Assembly (NCBI RefSeq): GCF_003601975.1
Contig: NZ_QZWZ01000011.1
Coordinates: 62,001 to 126,000, forward strand
Length of the DNA: 64,000 nucleotides
From: Mesorhizobium waimense
GTDB taxonomy: Bacteria; Pseudomonadota; Alphaproteobacteria; Rhizobiales; Rhizobiaceae
Reading direction: 5' to 3'
Made by a program: the position numbers and the translations under genes
The notes under the pieces: model-generated
Databases searched by the model: none
What the model was told of the DNA's origin: nothing
The model's input: only the letters and a program-made list of their open reading frames with translations
Shown here: piece after piece, positions 8,342-20,168 of the stretch
Layout of the letters: every line of letters begins with the position of its first letter
Position numbering within the stretch: the stretch's first letter is position 1

Positions 8342-10905
8342 GCGATACGAAATCGGGCGACGACAAGACGTTGAGCGTTACGCCGAAGAAGACCTTGACG
8401 CTGAAGCGGCCCGGTACCGAGCAGGGCGTCGTGCGCCAGAATTTCTCGCATGGCCGCACCAAGCAGGTCCAGGTCGAAATCAAGAAGCGCAAGTTTTCCA
8501 TGCCCGGCGACAAGCCGGAGCCGGTGGCTGCGCCTGCGTCCGTGTTCACGCCGAAGCCGGCCGTTGCGGCTGCACCCGTCGTGCAGGAAGCGCCCAAGGC
8601 GCCGCCTCCGCCGCCGGTCGAGCGCAGCGGCATGGTGCTGAACGAATTGTCGCGTGGCGAGATGGAAGCCCGCCGCAGGGCTCTCGAAGGCTCCAAGGTC
8701 CGTGAGGTCGAAGACCGCCAGCGCGCCCAGGAAGAGGCCAAGCGCCGTGCCGAGGACGAAGAGCGCCGCAAGCGCGAACGCGAGGAATCCGCACGCCGCC
8801 AGGCCGAGGAAGAAGCACGGCTGCAGACCGAGGCCGAATCCCGGCGCCGCGCCGAGGAAGAGGCACGCCGCCGCGCGCCGGTGGCCGCCGAACTGGCGAC
8901 AGTCGACGACGACGAGGACGTCAAGCCGAAGCGCACTGGCGCTGGCGCCCCCGTGCGCCGTCCGGTCACGCCAGAAGTGGCGCGCCCGGCCAAGCCCACC
9001 AAGGGCGAGGAAGACCGTCGTCGCGGCAAGCTGACCCTCAACACAGCGCTTTCCGACGAGGATGCGCGCGCCCGCTCGCTGTCGTCGATGCGTCGCCGCC
9101 AGGAAAAATTCAAGCGCGCGATGCACAATGAGCCGCGCGAGAAGGTTATGCGCGAAGTGATCTTGCCCGAAACCATCACCATCCAGGAACTGGCGCAGCG
9201 CATGTCCGAGCGCGCGGTCGATGTGGTTAAGTTCTTCATGAAGCAGGGCCAGATCATGAAGCCGGGCGACGTCATCGACGCCGACACGGCTGAACTGGTC
9301 GCCACCGAATTTGGCCATACGGTTCGCCGCGTCGCCGAGTCCGACATCGAGGAAGGCCTGTTCAACATCGCCGACAATGCCGAGGACCTCGTGACGCGTC
9401 CGCCTGTGGTGACCATCATGGGCCATGTCGACCACGGCAAGACCTCGCTGCTCGACGCCATCCGCAACGCCAACGTCGTCTCCGGCGAAGCTGGCGGCAT
9501 CACCCAGCATATCGGTGCCTACCAGGTCGAGAAGAACGGTCAGAAGATCACCTTCATCGACACGCCCGGCCACGCCGCCTTCACGGCGATGCGTGCCCGT
9601 GGCGCCCAGGCGACCGACATCGCCGTGCTGGTGGTGGCGGCCGACGACAGCGTCATGCCGCAGACGATCGAATCGATCAGCCATGCCAAGGCGGCCGGTG
9701 TCCCGATCATCGTGGCCATCAACAAGATCGACAAGCATGATGCCGACCCTCAGAAGGTGCGTTCGGAATTGCTGCGCCACGAAGTCTTCGTCGAATCGAT
9801 GGGCGGCGAGGTGCTGGACGTCGAAGTGTCGGCGACCAAGGGCACCAATCTCGACAAGCTGCTCGAAGCGATCCTGCTGCAGGCCGAAATCCTCGACCTG
9901 AAGGCCAATCCGGACCGCACCGCCGAAGGCGTCGTCATCGAAGCCCAGCTCGACAAGGGCCGCGGTCCCGTCGCCACCGTGCTGGTGCAGACCGGCACGC
10001 TGATGCCGGGCGACATCCTGGTTGCCGGCAACGAATGGGGCCGGGTGCGCGCGCTGGTCAACGACCGTGGCGAGCATGTCAAGGAAGCGCCGCCGGCGAT
10101 GCCGGTCGAGGTGCTTGGCCTCCAGGGCACGCCGCAGGCTGGTGACCGCTTCGCCGTGGTCAACAACGAGGCCCGCGCCCGCGAGATCACCGAGTATCGT
10201 CAGCGCCTCGCGCGCGAGAAGGCGGTGGCCAAGCATGCCGGCCAGCGTGGCTCGCTCGAACAGATGATGTCGCAGTTGCAGACGAGCGGGCTGAAGGAAT
10301 TCCCGCTGGTCATCAAGGGCGACGTGCAGGGTTCGATCGAAGCGATCAACGCCGCACTGGACAAGCTCGGCACCGACGAGGTGCGGGCACGCATCGTCCA
10401 TGCCGGCGCCGGCGCCATTACCGAAAGCGACGTGTCGTTGGCGGAAACCTCGGGCGCCGCGATCATCGGCTTCAACGTCCGCGCCAATGTGCAGGCGCGC
10501 GCCGCAGCCGCGGCGGCAGGCATCGAGATCCGCTACTACTCGATCATCTACAATCTCGTGGATGACGTGAAGGCGGCGCTCTCCGGCCTGCTCTCGCCGG
10601 AACGTCGCGAAACCTTCATCGGCAATGCCGAGATCCTTGAGATCTTCGACATCACCAAGGTCGGCAAGATCGCCGGCTGCCGTGTCACCGAAGGCAAGGT
10701 CGAGCGTGGTGCGGGCGTGCGCCTGATCCGCGACAACGTCGTCATCCACGAAGGTACGCTGAAGACTCTGAAGCGCTTCAAGGACGAGGTTTCGGAAGTG
10801 CCGGGCGGCCAGGAGTGCGGCATGGCCTTCCAGAACTACGAGGACATGCGCGTCGGCGACGTCATCGAGTGCTTCCGCGTCGAGATGGTGACCCGGACGC
10901 TTTGA
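8338..10905 (+). CDS. infB: Translation initiation factor IF-2
   Basis: IF-2 is the GTPase that brings initiator tRNA to the 30S subunit and promotes subunit joining. The 855-residue product has a proline/alanine-rich N-terminus, a highly charged Glu/Arg coiled-coil stretch (~105-185), the IF2_N domain ([20 protein letters not shown], ~279-298), and the G domain with GHVDHGKT (362-369), DTPGH (408-412) and NKID (462-465). Beta-barrel and fMet-tRNA-binding domains follow. It overlaps ylxR by 4 bp. Confidence 0.97.
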   Translation: MSDTKSGDDKTLSVTPKKTLTLKRPGTEQGVVRQNFSHGRTKQVQVEIKKRKFSMPGDKPEPVAAPASVFTPKPAVAAAPVVQEAPKAPPPPPVERSGMVLNELSRGEMEARRRALEGSKVREVEDRQRAQEEAKRRAEDEERRKREREESARRQAEEEARLQTEAESRRRAEEEARRRAPVAAELATVDDDEDVKPKRTGAGAPVRRPVTPEVARPAKPTKGEEDRRRGKLTLNTALSDEDARARSLSSMRRRQEKFKRAMHNEPREKVMREVILPETITIQELAQRMSERAVDVVKFFMKQGQIMKPGDVIDADTAELVATEFGHTVRRVAESDIEEGLFNIADNAEDLVTRPPVVTIMGHVDHGKTSLLDAIRNANVVSGEAGGITQHIGAYQVEKNGQKITFIDTPGHAAFTAMRARGAQATDIAVLVVAADDSVMPQTIESISHAKAAGVPIIVAINKIDKHDADPQKVRSELLRHEVFVESMGGEVLDVEVSATKGTNLDKLLEAILLQAEILDLKANPDRTAEGVVIEAQLDKGRGPVATVLVQTGTLMPGDILVAGNEWGRVRALVNDRGEHVKEAPPAMPVEVLGLQGTPQAGDRFAVVNNEARAREITEYRQRLAREKAVAKHAGQRGSLEQMMSQLQTSGLKEFPLVIKGDVQGSIEAINAALDKLGTDEVRARIVHAGAGAITESDVSLAETSGAAIIGFNVRANVQARAAAAAAGIEIRYYSIIYNLVDDVKAALSGLLSPERRETFIGNAEILEIFDITKVGKIAGCRVTEGKVERGAGVRLIRDNVVIHEGTLKTLKRFKDEVSEVPGGQECGMAFQNYEDMRVGDVIECFRVEMVTRTL

Positions 10906-11031
10906 GTTCGTATACTGTCGATACGACCGGGCGGTGGTCGAAAGGCCGCCGTCCAAGCCGTATTGAGAAAGCCCTATTGAGACATGCGGTGCGGTCCCAT
11001 CCCGCGCCTCACGATTTCAGGATCGAGAAAA

Positions 11032-11448
11032 ATGCCCCGTTCAACCACATCAGGCCCATCCCAGCGCATGCTGCGCGTCGGCGAACAGGTGCGCCATGCC
11101 CTGTCCGAAACCCTGCAGCGCGGCGAGATCATCGATCCGCTGATCGAAAATGCCGTGGTCTCGGTGTCGGAAGTGCGCATGTCGCCCGACCTGAAGATCG
11201 CCACCGCTTTCGTGTCGCCGCTCGGTGTCAAGAACACCGATGCGGTGGTTGAGGCGCTCAACAAGCATGCGAAATTCGTTCGCGGCCGTGTCTCGGGCGC
11301 GCTGCGGCAGATGAAGTACATGCCGGAGTTCCGTTTCCGGCTCGATACGTCCTTCGATAACTTCGCCAGGATCAACGACCTCTTGAAATCGCCCGAAGTG
11401 GCGCGCGATCTCGACAACGACAAGGACGAGGACGAGGACGAGAAATAA
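11032..11448 (+). CDS. rbfA: Ribosome-binding factor A
   Basis: RbfA is a KH-fold factor for 16S rRNA 5'-end maturation and 30S assembly. The 138-residue product shows [17 protein letters not shown] at the N-terminus, [19 protein letters not shown] in the core, and [19 protein letters not shown] near the end, then an acidic tail ([11 protein letters not shown]). ATG 11032 was chosen because homology-like sequence begins shortly after it; the open frame extends back to 10984. Its TAA overlaps the truB ATG as TAATG. Confidence 0.95.
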   Translation: MPRSTTSGPSQRMLRVGEQVRHALSETLQRGEIIDPLIENAVVSVSEVRMSPDLKIATAFVSPLGVKNTDAVVEALNKHAKFVRGRVSGALRQMKYMPEFRFRLDTSFDNFARINDLLKSPEVARDLDNDKDEDEDEK

Positions 11449-12428
11449 TGGGGCGTCGCGGCAAGAAGAAGGGCCGGCCGGTCTCCGGCTGGCTGGTGCT
11501 GGACAAGCCGGTCGGCATGGGATCGACCGAAGCCGTCTCCAAGATCAAGTGGCTGTTCCAGGCCGAAAAGGCCGGCCATGCCGGCACGCTCGATCCGCTT
11601 GCCTCCGGCATGCTGCCGATCGCGCTCGGCGAAGCCACCAAGACCGTGCCTTACGTTCAGGACGGCGCCAAGATCTATCGCTTCACCGTTGCCTGGGGTG
11701 ACGAACGCTCGACTGACGACCTCGAAGGCCCGGTGACCAACAGCTCGGACAAGCGTCCGGCCGAGACCGAGGTGAGGGCGCTGCTGCCGAAATACACCGG
11801 TGTCATCATGCAGACGCCGCCGCAGTTCTCGGCCATCAAGATCGCCGGCGAGCGCGCCTACGATCTCGCCCGCGACGGCGAGACGGTCGATATACCGGCG
11901 CGGGAGATCGAGATCGGACGTTTGGAGGTCATCGAGCACAATGGTGAGCAGACCATTTTCGAAGTCGAATGCGGCAAGGGCACCTATGTACGCTCGCTGG
12001 CCCGCGACATGGGCCGCGACCTCGGCTGTTTCGGCCATATCGCCGAATTGCGCCGGGTCGAGGTCGAGCCGTTCACGCAGGAGGATTTCGTCACCATCGC
12101 CGAACTGGAGGCCGCCCGTTTCGGTGGTGAGGGCGATAAGGATCCGGACACGGCCGATGATGCATCCGACGCTGCCGACCTGCCGGTCGACTTCACGGCC
12201 ATCGATGCGCTGCTGCTCGACACGTCAGCCGCGCTCGATTGCCTGCCGCAGGTCGCGATCAGCGACGATGCGGCGGTGAAAATCCGGCTCGGCAATCCGG
12301 TCATCATTCGCGGCCGCGACGCGCCTGTGGAGGCCGAGGAAGCCTGCGCCACGGCGCGCGGCAGGCTGGTTGCCATCGGCGCCATCGAACAGGGCATGTT
12401 CAAGCCCAAGCGGGTCTTTGCCGGGTGA
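11448..12428 (+). CDS. truB: tRNA pseudouridine-55 synthase TruB
   Basis: TruB makes pseudouridine 55 in the T-loop of tRNAs. The 326-residue protein carries [14 protein letters not shown] near its N-terminus and the catalytic motif [12 protein letters not shown] with the nucleophile Asp49, then [18 protein letters not shown] and [13 protein letters not shown]. The C-terminal part has an alphaproteobacterial insert ([13 protein letters not shown]) before a PUA-like end. It overlaps the rbfA stop by one base. Confidence 0.96.
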   Translation: MGRRGKKKGRPVSGWLVLDKPVGMGSTEAVSKIKWLFQAEKAGHAGTLDPLASGMLPIALGEATKTVPYVQDGAKIYRFTVAWGDERSTDDLEGPVTNSSDKRPAETEVRALLPKYTGVIMQTPPQFSAIKIAGERAYDLARDGETVDIPAREIEIGRLEVIEHNGEQTIFEVECGKGTYVRSLARDMGRDLGCFGHIAELRRVEVEPFTQEDFVTIAELEAARFGGEGDKDPDTADDASDAADLPVDFTAIDALLLDTSAALDCLPQVAISDDAAVKIRLGNPVIIRGRDAPVEAEEACATARGRLVAIGAIEQGMFKPKRVFAG

Positions 12429-12473
12429 CGGCGCTCAGCTAGTTTCGGTTGGACATTGCGCTTGAGGGGGCAC

Positions 12474-13568
12474 ATGGCAAAGGCTGACACAGCAAAAAAG
12501 CGGGCGCCGCTGAAAACCCGGCGGCCGCCCGTCGGCGCTTCGCCGGGTACGCTGATCGCCGATCCGTCGGCGCGGCGCAGCGAACTCAGGCTGACCCTGA
12601 TGTCACCCGAGAAATTCGAGACCATCGAAAATGCCAGCATTGATGACCTCAACACCCATTGCGACAGCTGGCCGGTCATCTGGCTGGATTGCACCGGCCT
12701 TGCCAACATCCCGCTGATCGAGGAGATCGGCCGCATTTTCAGCCTGCATCCGCTGGCGCTGGAGGACGTCGTCAACACCGGCCAGCGGCCGAAGGTGGAT
12801 TTCTTCGAGGATCACGCCTTCGTCGTCGTGCGCATGATCGACGACGTCACGGCGCATCGCTACGAGCAGATCGCCGTCTTCTTCGGCAAGAATTTCGTCA
12901 TCACCTTCCAGGAGCGCGAGGGCGACCCGTTCAATCCGGTGCGCAAGCGCATCGAAAGCTCGATGCCCAACCGGCTGCGCTCGCGTGGCGCCGACTATCT
13001 CGCCTATGCGCTGATCGACGCCATCGTCGACAGCTATTTCCCGCCGATCGAGGCGGCCGGCGAACAGGTCGACAGCATCGAGGACCAGATGCTGAACATG
13101 CCGCACAAGCACCAGATGCGGCAGCTGCACGAATTGCGCCGCGATGCCAATGTGCTGAAGGGCGTGCTGTGGCCGATGCGCGATGCGCTGGCGACGATGA
13201 TCCGCAACGACGTGCCCTATGTGAAGGCCGAGACCAAGATCTTCCTCAACGACACGCTCGACCATTCGCTGCGGCTCATCGAACTGATCGAGACCCAGCG
13301 CGACATGCTGACCGGCCTGATCGAGATGCATCTGTCGCTCAGCCAGGCGCGCACCAACGACGTCATCTCCTATCTCACCATTGTCTCGGTGATCTTCATG
13401 CCGCTCACCTTCCTGGTCGGCGTCTGGGGGATGAACTTCGACCCTGACAGCTCGCCTTGGAACATGCCGGAGCTGAAGTCCCAATACGGCTATCCAGCTT
13501 CGCTGCTGTTCATGGCACTTGTTGCTGTCGGGCTTGTCGCCTTCTTCAAATGGAAGAAGTGGCTCTAA
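12474..13568 (+). CDS. corA: CorA-type magnesium/divalent cation transporter
   Basis: CorA proteins are pentameric Mg2+ (also Co2+, Ni2+) channels of the inner membrane. The 364-residue product has a soluble N-terminal alpha/beta domain, a long stalk helix (~180-290) and two C-terminal membrane helices. The first ends in the selectivity motif GMN (VGVWGMNFDP); the protein ends in the basic FFKWKKWL. ATG 12474 follows GAGGGGG. It lies 45 bp after truB and may be read from the same operon. Zn2+ export, as in the ZntB branch, cannot be excluded. Confidence 0.88.
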   Translation: MAKADTAKKRAPLKTRRPPVGASPGTLIADPSARRSELRLTLMSPEKFETIENASIDDLNTHCDSWPVIWLDCTGLANIPLIEEIGRIFSLHPLALEDVVNTGQRPKVDFFEDHAFVVVRMIDDVTAHRYEQIAVFFGKNFVITFQEREGDPFNPVRKRIESSMPNRLRSRGADYLAYALIDAIVDSYFPPIEAAGEQVDSIEDQMLNMPHKHQMRQLHELRRDANVLKGVLWPMRDALATMIRNDVPYVKAETKIFLNDTLDHSLRLIELIETQRDMLTGLIEMHLSLSQARTNDVISYLTIVSVIFMPLTFLVGVWGMNFDPDSSPWNMPELKSQYGYPASLLFMALVAVGLVAFFKWKKWL

Positions 13569-13638
13569 AGCCATTTCTGCCCGCGGAATTCTTGATTTTC
13601 GCAACAAAAGCCTGCGACAAGCCGGCTTGTGAATTAGG

Positions 13639-13667
13639 CTGGTGTTTTTGTCGGAATTGCCCTATAT
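13639..13667 (+). promoter_or_regulatory. Possible rpsO promoter
   Basis: A perfect rhizobial -10, CTATAT, lies at 13662-13667, about 100 bp before rpsO. The matching -35 (CTGGTG, 13639-13644, 17-bp spacer) is poor. The spacer also holds the palindrome ACAAGCCGGCTTGT at 13617-13630. Confidence 0.35.
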
Positions 13668-13770
13668 GCGCCGCAGCTTCGCGCCCTGACGCGTTGCTTG
13701 CACCGGCCCCTGCTGGACGACATCCCGGCTGAGGGCGTCCCGTTTCCTCAAACAGATAAGGAAAAACACG

Positions 13771-14040
13771 ATGTCGATCACTGCTGAGCGCAAAAAGGAA
13801 TTGATGGGTGAATTCGCTACCGCCAAGGGCGATACCGGGTCTCCGGAAGTCCAGGTGGCCATCCTTTCCGAGCGCATCAAGAACCTGACCGACCACTTCA
13901 AGGACCACAAGAAGGATAACCATTCCCGCCGTGGTCTGCTCGCTCTCGTCTCCCAGCGCCGCAGCCTGCTTGATTATCTCAAGCGCAAGGACGACGCGCG
14001 CTATCAGACGCTGATCGAGAAGCTCGGTCTGCGCCGCTGA
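13771..14040 (+). CDS. rpsO: 30S ribosomal protein S15
   Basis: S15 is a primary 16S rRNA-binding protein of the small subunit platform. The 89-residue length is exact for the family. The sequence holds [17 protein letters not shown] and [20 protein letters not shown], the rRNA-contacting helices, and ends in LGLRR. ATG 13771 follows AAGGAAAA. It is followed by a strong hairpin and then pnp, the conserved rpsO-pnp order. Confidence 0.97.
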   Translation: MSITAERKKELMGEFATAKGDTGSPEVQVAILSERIKNLTDHFKDHKKDNHSRRGLLALVSQRRSLLDYLKRKDDARYQTLIEKLGLRR

Positions 14041-14046
14041 CGAATT

Positions 14047-14080
14047 GACCGGCGGGCTTTCTTCGGAGAGCCCGCCGGTC
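14047..14080 (+). terminator. Strong rpsO-pnp intercistronic hairpin
   Basis: A perfect 12-bp stem, GACCGGCGGGCT (14047-14058) against AGCCCGCCGGTC (14069-14080), begins six bases after the rpsO stop. There is no T tract, so it may be an mRNA-stabilising or RNase III-processing hairpin rather than a strict terminator. In E. coli the rpsO-pnp region is processed by RNase III in PNPase autocontrol. Confidence 0.6.
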
Positions 14081-14082
14081 GC

Positions 14083-14222
14083 GCATTGGAGCATCGGGTC
14101 AAATCCAGTATTCCAATGCAGGAATGGAGCGCCGTGCGTCCCCCTTTGGACGCGCAAAAGGACGCTCCGAAAAATTTGAATTTGCGCGTGATGCTTCCCG
14201 AGATTTTCGGAGTTATGCGCAA
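14083..14222. repeat. Cluster of palindromes, degenerate rhizobial intergenic mosaic element
   Basis: Three inverted repeats follow each other in the rpsO-pnp spacer: GCATTGGA/TCCAATGC (14083-14090/14112-14119), GGAGCG/CGCTCC (14126-14131/14163-14168) enclosing TGCGTCC/GGACGC, and TTGCGC/GCGCAA (14182-14187/14217-14222). The order and wording resemble palindromic mosaic repeats widespread in rhizobial spacers. The rest of the spacer to pnp shows no convincing gene. Confidence 0.5.
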
Positions 14223-14448
14223 GGCCGGTCGGATCGATTGGCCAGACCCGGTTTCGAAAGTGCAGAGGGCCATTCGGAACCGCCCATGGACGGTCATGGG
14301 GCAGGATTGCAGGATGCTCGTGCGGCCACCGTGCCGATTGACCGAGCTTCCCGTTGTCTTGCCCGTGGCTGCCCAAGAAAGGAAGCCAGGCAAGGGCTTA
14401 CGCGCACCGTGAAACGGCGCGGCCCTTTCCGCATATAAAGGACAAGAT

Positions 14449-16596
<2,148 letters not shown>

Positions 16597-16619
16597 ACGG
16601 CCTGGCGATCGAATTGAAG

Positions 16620-16653
16620 CGGGCGCGGCTTAAGTCGCGCCCGTTTTCTTTTT
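16620..16653 (+). terminator. Rho-independent terminator after pnp
   Basis: CGGGCGCG (16620-16627) pairs with CGCGCCCG (16636-16643) over an 8-base loop, followed by a T-rich run (TTTTCTTTTT, 16644-16653). Confidence 0.85.
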
Positions 16654-16666
16654 ACAAGGCACCAGA

Positions 16667-17680
16667 ATGGCCGCAGAACCGCTGAAGACGCTATTCCATC
16701 CCTATGAGGTCGACGCCGTCGCCCTGCCGCGAAAGGGCGGTCGTGTCCTTTTTCTCGGTGCGGAGCCCGGTTTCCGCTTGCCTTCGGGATTCGATGCAGA
16801 GCTTCACCTCGTGCAGGGCTTCCGGCCGCATTTCCGCGCCTTGCAGGCATCGGGCTTCAATGTCACGCCGCAAGCCGAAGGTGACGGCTTCGACGCCGCA
16901 CTGGTGCTTGCCGGGCGTCATCGCGGGCAAAGCGAATTGCGCATTGCCGAGGCGATCGAACGTGTCGCGGCGGGCGGATTGATCGTCGTCGCCGGCGGCA
17001 AGGAGGACGGCATCGCCAGCCTGCGCAAGCGCATCGACGAGTTTGCGCCGCTTGATGGCCATCTGCCGAAACATCACGGCATCGCCTTCTGGTTCGCCCG
17101 ACCGGCCGATAGCAGCGCCGCGTCGGCGCTGCGCGCCGCCAATCCAGACCTTGTGGTGGAAAATCGCTTTCGCACCGCGCCCGGCATGTTCTCCTTCGAC
17201 AAGGTCGACGCCGGTTCCAGATTGCTGGTGGAAAACCTTCCCAACGACTTGCGTGGCATCATAGCCGATTTCTGCGCCGGCTGGGGCTATGTGGCGGCGG
17301 AGGTGGCAGCACGCTCGCCAGGCCTATCGGGGCTCGATCTCTACGAGGCGGACTTCGCCTCGCTGGAAGCAGCGAAGGGCAACATCGGCAACACGGCAGC
17401 CGAGACGCGCTTCTTCTGGACCGACCTGCTCAGCGAGCCGGTCGAACGCCGCTATGACGCGATTGTCATGAACCCGCCCTTTCACCGCAGCCGGGCGGCC
17501 GAGCCGGAGATCGGTGCCGGCATGATCCAAGCAGCGGCCAAGGCGCTGAAGCTGGGCGGCAGGCTGTTCATGGTGGCGAACCGGCAGCTTCCCTACGAGC
17601 CGGTTCTGGCGAAGGCGTTTTCAAGCCATGCGGAGATTGCCCGCGACGGCATGTTCAAGGTTTTCTCGGCGCGCCGGTGA
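16667..17680 (+). CDS. Class I SAM-dependent methyltransferase, RsmC/RlmG-like
   Basis: The 337-residue protein has the two-domain layout of the RsmC family. An N-terminal degenerate methyltransferase-like half ends around residue 165. The catalytic half has SAM motif I IADFCAGWGYVA (~199-210) and the amino-methyltransferase motif NPPF (269-272), then a conserved GGRLFMVANRQLPYE. RsmC methylates N2 of G1207 in 16S rRNA and RlmG a guanine in 23S rRNA; which applies cannot be decided by eye. It starts 13 bp after the pnp terminator and converges with the GGDEF-EAL gene. Confidence 0.82.
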   Translation: MAAEPLKTLFHPYEVDAVALPRKGGRVLFLGAEPGFRLPSGFDAELHLVQGFRPHFRALQASGFNVTPQAEGDGFDAALVLAGRHRGQSELRIAEAIERVAAGGLIVVAGGKEDGIASLRKRIDEFAPLDGHLPKHHGIAFWFARPADSSAASALRAANPDLVVENRFRTAPGMFSFDKVDAGSRLLVENLPNDLRGIIADFCAGWGYVAAEVAARSPGLSGLDLYEADFASLEAAKGNIGNTAAETRFFWTDLLSEPVERRYDAIVMNPPFHRSRAAEPEIGAGMIQAAAKALKLGGRLFMVANRQLPYEPVLAKAFSSHAEIARDGMFKVFSARR

Positions 17681-17695
17681 CGGGCAGGTTTTGGC

Positions 17696-19243
17696 TTAAT
17701 GCACGCTGACGATGCGCGCTTCGCTCTTGACGTGGATGAGCTGCGCCTCGGGCCCGATCTTGAGCGGCGCCGGCCGGCCGAACAGATAGCCTTGCACCAC
17801 CTCGCAGCCGGCCGCCCTGAGCAGCGTCGCCTGGCTCTCGGTTTCGACACCTTCCGCGATGATGCCGACGCCGAGCGCCCGCGAGAGCCCGACAATGGTC
17901 GAGACGACGGCGCCCGAATTGGAATCCGTGTCGATGCGGCTGACGAAGGAACGGTCGATCTTAAGCTTGCCGAACGAGAAATCGATCAGGTAGCTCAGAT
18001 TGGAGTAGCCGGTGCCGAAATCGTCGACGGCGACCGAGATGCCCATGTCGGCGAGTTCCCGCAGGATGATGGCGGCGCGTTCTCGGTCCTGCATCATCGC
18101 CGTCTCGGTGACTTCCAGCTCCAGCCGTGACGGCTTGATGCCGGTGCTTGCCATCGTCTCGCGCACGATGCCGACGAAATCCTTGGTCATGAACTGGACC
18201 GGCGAGATGTTGACGGCGACGAAGCAGTCCTCGGGCAGATGGCGGGCGTCGTTGCACGCCTTGCGCAACACCCACTCGCCGATCGGGTTGATCATGCCGG
18301 TTTCTTCCGCGATCGGGATGAACTCCATCGGCGGGATCATGCCGCGTTCCGGGTGCTTCCAGCGGATCAGCGCCTCGTAGCCGATGATGCGGCCGCTCGG
18401 CAGGTCGAGCTGCGGCTGGTAGTGGAGATCGAAATCGCCCCGCTCGAATGCGGTATGCAGCTCGGATTCGATCCATTGCCGATGGTCGGCGACCCGACCC
18501 ATGTCGGCATGGAAGACCGACCAGTTGCCCACCCCTCCGGCGCGTGCGTTCTGCAGCGCCAGGTTGGAGCGGCGAAGCACCAGGACAGGATCGACGCCAT
18601 CCTTCGGCATCGCCACGATGCCGACCGACAGGCTGACCGATTGCAGATGGGTATCGAGCTGGTAGGGCTCCACCATCTCGTCGATGAGCTTCTCGATGAT
18701 CCGTTCCACGGATCCCTTGATCTCGCGATCCGGCAACAGCACCGCGAACTCGCCGGCGCCGATGCGCCCGATCACCGAACCTTCCGGCATGCTGGTCTTC
18801 AATCGCTGGGAAAAGGCGCGGATAAGCTCGTCGCCGTGGCTGTAGCCGATGGCGTCGTTGATCTGCTTGAAACGGTCGATGTCGATGTCGATGAGAAAGA
18901 CCGGTTCGCCGCTGCGGATCGTCGCCGACGCCGCGTCCGCGATCTTGCCGACCATGGCTGGGCGCGTCAGCAGGCCGGTCAGCTTGTCGAAATTGGTTTC
19001 GTTGAAGACGTAATCCGCCGATTCATCGACGCCGGCGAAGAAGGACAGCGCGGCGCCTGCGGCGGCCAGCGCGCAAAGCGTGGCCATGACGGCGACCATC
19101 GTCGAGGCCGGCATGCCGGCAAGGCCGTCGCCGAAACCGAACTTCAGGCCCCAGATACCGAGGATGAAACTGCCCATGCCCGAGCTGGCAATGGTGATCA
19201 GCCGGAACAACGGTGTGCGCTTCGGGTTGCTGACAGCAGGCAT
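17696..19243 (-). CDS. Membrane GGDEF-EAL protein, likely c-di-GMP phosphodiesterase
   Basis: This 515-residue protein has two N-terminal membrane segments (~12-35 and ~45-70), a GGDEF domain (~85-245) and an EAL domain (~255-505). The cyclase signature is degenerate (GAGEF at 162-166 in place of GGDEF), so synthesis of c-di-GMP is unlikely. The EAL domain keeps YEALIRW (Glu290), EVTE, DDFGTGYSNL and EGVET, the metal and catalytic residues, so it probably hydrolyses c-di-GMP. The GGDEF part may bind GTP and regulate. It has no sensor domain beyond the membrane part. Confidence 0.9.
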   Translation of the reverse strand: MPAVSNPKRTPLFRLITIASSGMGSFILGIWGLKFGFGDGLAGMPASTMVAVMATLCALAAAGAALSFFAGVDESADYVFNETNFDKLTGLLTRPAMVGKIADAASATIRSGEPVFLIDIDIDRFKQINDAIGYSHGDELIRAFSQRLKTSMPEGSVIGRIGAGEFAVLLPDREIKGSVERIIEKLIDEMVEPYQLDTHLQSVSLSVGIVAMPKDGVDPVLVLRRSNLALQNARAGGVGNWSVFHADMGRVADHRQWIESELHTAFERGDFDLHYQPQLDLPSGRIIGYEALIRWKHPERGMIPPMEFIPIAEETGMINPIGEWVLRKACNDARHLPEDCFVAVNISPVQFMTKDFVGIVRETMASTGIKPSRLELEVTETAMMQDRERAAIILRELADMGISVAVDDFGTGYSNLSYLIDFSFGKLKIDRSFVSRIDTDSNSGAVVSTIVGLSRALGVGIIAEGVETESQATLLRAAGCEVVQGYLFGRPAPLKIGPEAQLIHVKSEARIVSVH

Positions 19244-19346
19244 GCGGGTCCCTAAGTTACGGGACTTCTAGCGGATATCCCCTTAAAATGGGTTTCCGCC
19301 ATTGCGTCCAATTTTACCGGACAGGAATTATTCTTCCGATCGCAGA

Positions 19347-20156
19347 CTATTCCCGACCATCGCTCTGCTTCAGCTCATCGAGCGTCGGCATGGAAACGAT
19401 GTGATAGCCGGAATCGACATAGTGGATTTCGCCGGTGACGCCGGAAGACAGATCGGACAGCAGGTACAGCGCTGAACCGCCGACCTCGTCGATGGTCACA
19501 GTGCGGCGCAGCGGCGAATTGCGCTGCTGGTAGGAAAACATGTGGCGCGCGTCCGAAATCCCGGCGCCGGCCAGTGTGCGGACCGGTCCCGCCGATATGC
19601 CATTCACCCTGATACCGCGCGGACCGTAGTCGTTGGCGAGATAGCGCACGCTGGCCTCAAGCCCGGCTTTGGCGACGCCCATCACATTGTAGTTCGGCAT
19701 GACCCGCACCGAGCCGGCATAGGTCAGCGTGATCATCGAGCCGCCATCCTTCATCAGCGCGGCGGCGTGCCGGGCGATCTCGGTGAAGGAATAGCAGGAG
19801 ATGACCATGGTGCGGACGAAATTGTCACGGCTGGTGTCGGCATAAAGGCCCTTCAGCTCGTTCTTGTCGGAAAAGCCGATGGCATGGACGACGAAGTCGA
19901 GACCGCCCCATTCCTTGCCGAGCGTCTCGAAGGTGGCGGCGACCGAAGCGCTGTCCTCGACATCGCAGGGCACGACCAGCGCCGCGCCAAGCCGGTCGGC
20001 GAGCGGCCTGACCCGGCGGCCAAAGGCATCGCCCTGATAGGTGAAGGCGAGTTCGGCACCGTGCTCGGACAATTTCTGGGCGATGCCCCAGGCGATCGAA
20101 TGATCGTTGGCGACACCCATGACAAGCCCGCGCTTGCCCTTCATCAATCCGTCCAT
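19347..20156 (-). CDS. fabI: Enoyl-[acyl-carrier-protein] reductase FabI
   Basis: FabI performs the last reduction of fatty-acid elongation with NADH. The 269-residue protein has the SDR fold with GVANDHSIAWGIA at the cofactor site and catalytic Tyr146, Tyr156 and Lys163 in a segment reading MPNYNVMGVAKAGLE, at the same numbers as E. coli FabI. ATG 20156 is preceded by AAGGA nine bases away; a TTG at 20165 is in frame but lacks a site. It ends the fabA-fabB-fabI operon. Rhizobia often carry a second fabI elsewhere. Confidence 0.95.
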   Translation of the reverse strand: MDGLMKGKRGLVMGVANDHSIAWGIAQKLSEHGAELAFTYQGDAFGRRVRPLADRLGAALVVPCDVEDSASVAATFETLGKEWGGLDFVVHAIGFSDKNELKGLYADTSRDNFVRTMVISCYSFTEIARHAAALMKDGGSMITLTYAGSVRVMPNYNVMGVAKAGLEASVRYLANDYGPRGIRVNGISAGPVRTLAGAGISDARHMFSYQQRNSPLRRTVTIDEVGGSALYLLSDLSSGVTGEIHYVDSGYHIVSMPTLDELKQSDGRE

Positions 20157-20168
20157 TGCTGGCAATCC

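Noticed and set aside
8137..10956. A 939-codon open frame on the minus strand
   Set aside because: It lies antisense to infB, which has all IF-2 motifs; such long antisense frames are expected in GC-rich coding DNA.
14086..14412. Small open frames in the rpsO-pnp spacer
   Set aside because: They start at weak codons, have no ribosome site, and run through palindromic repeats.
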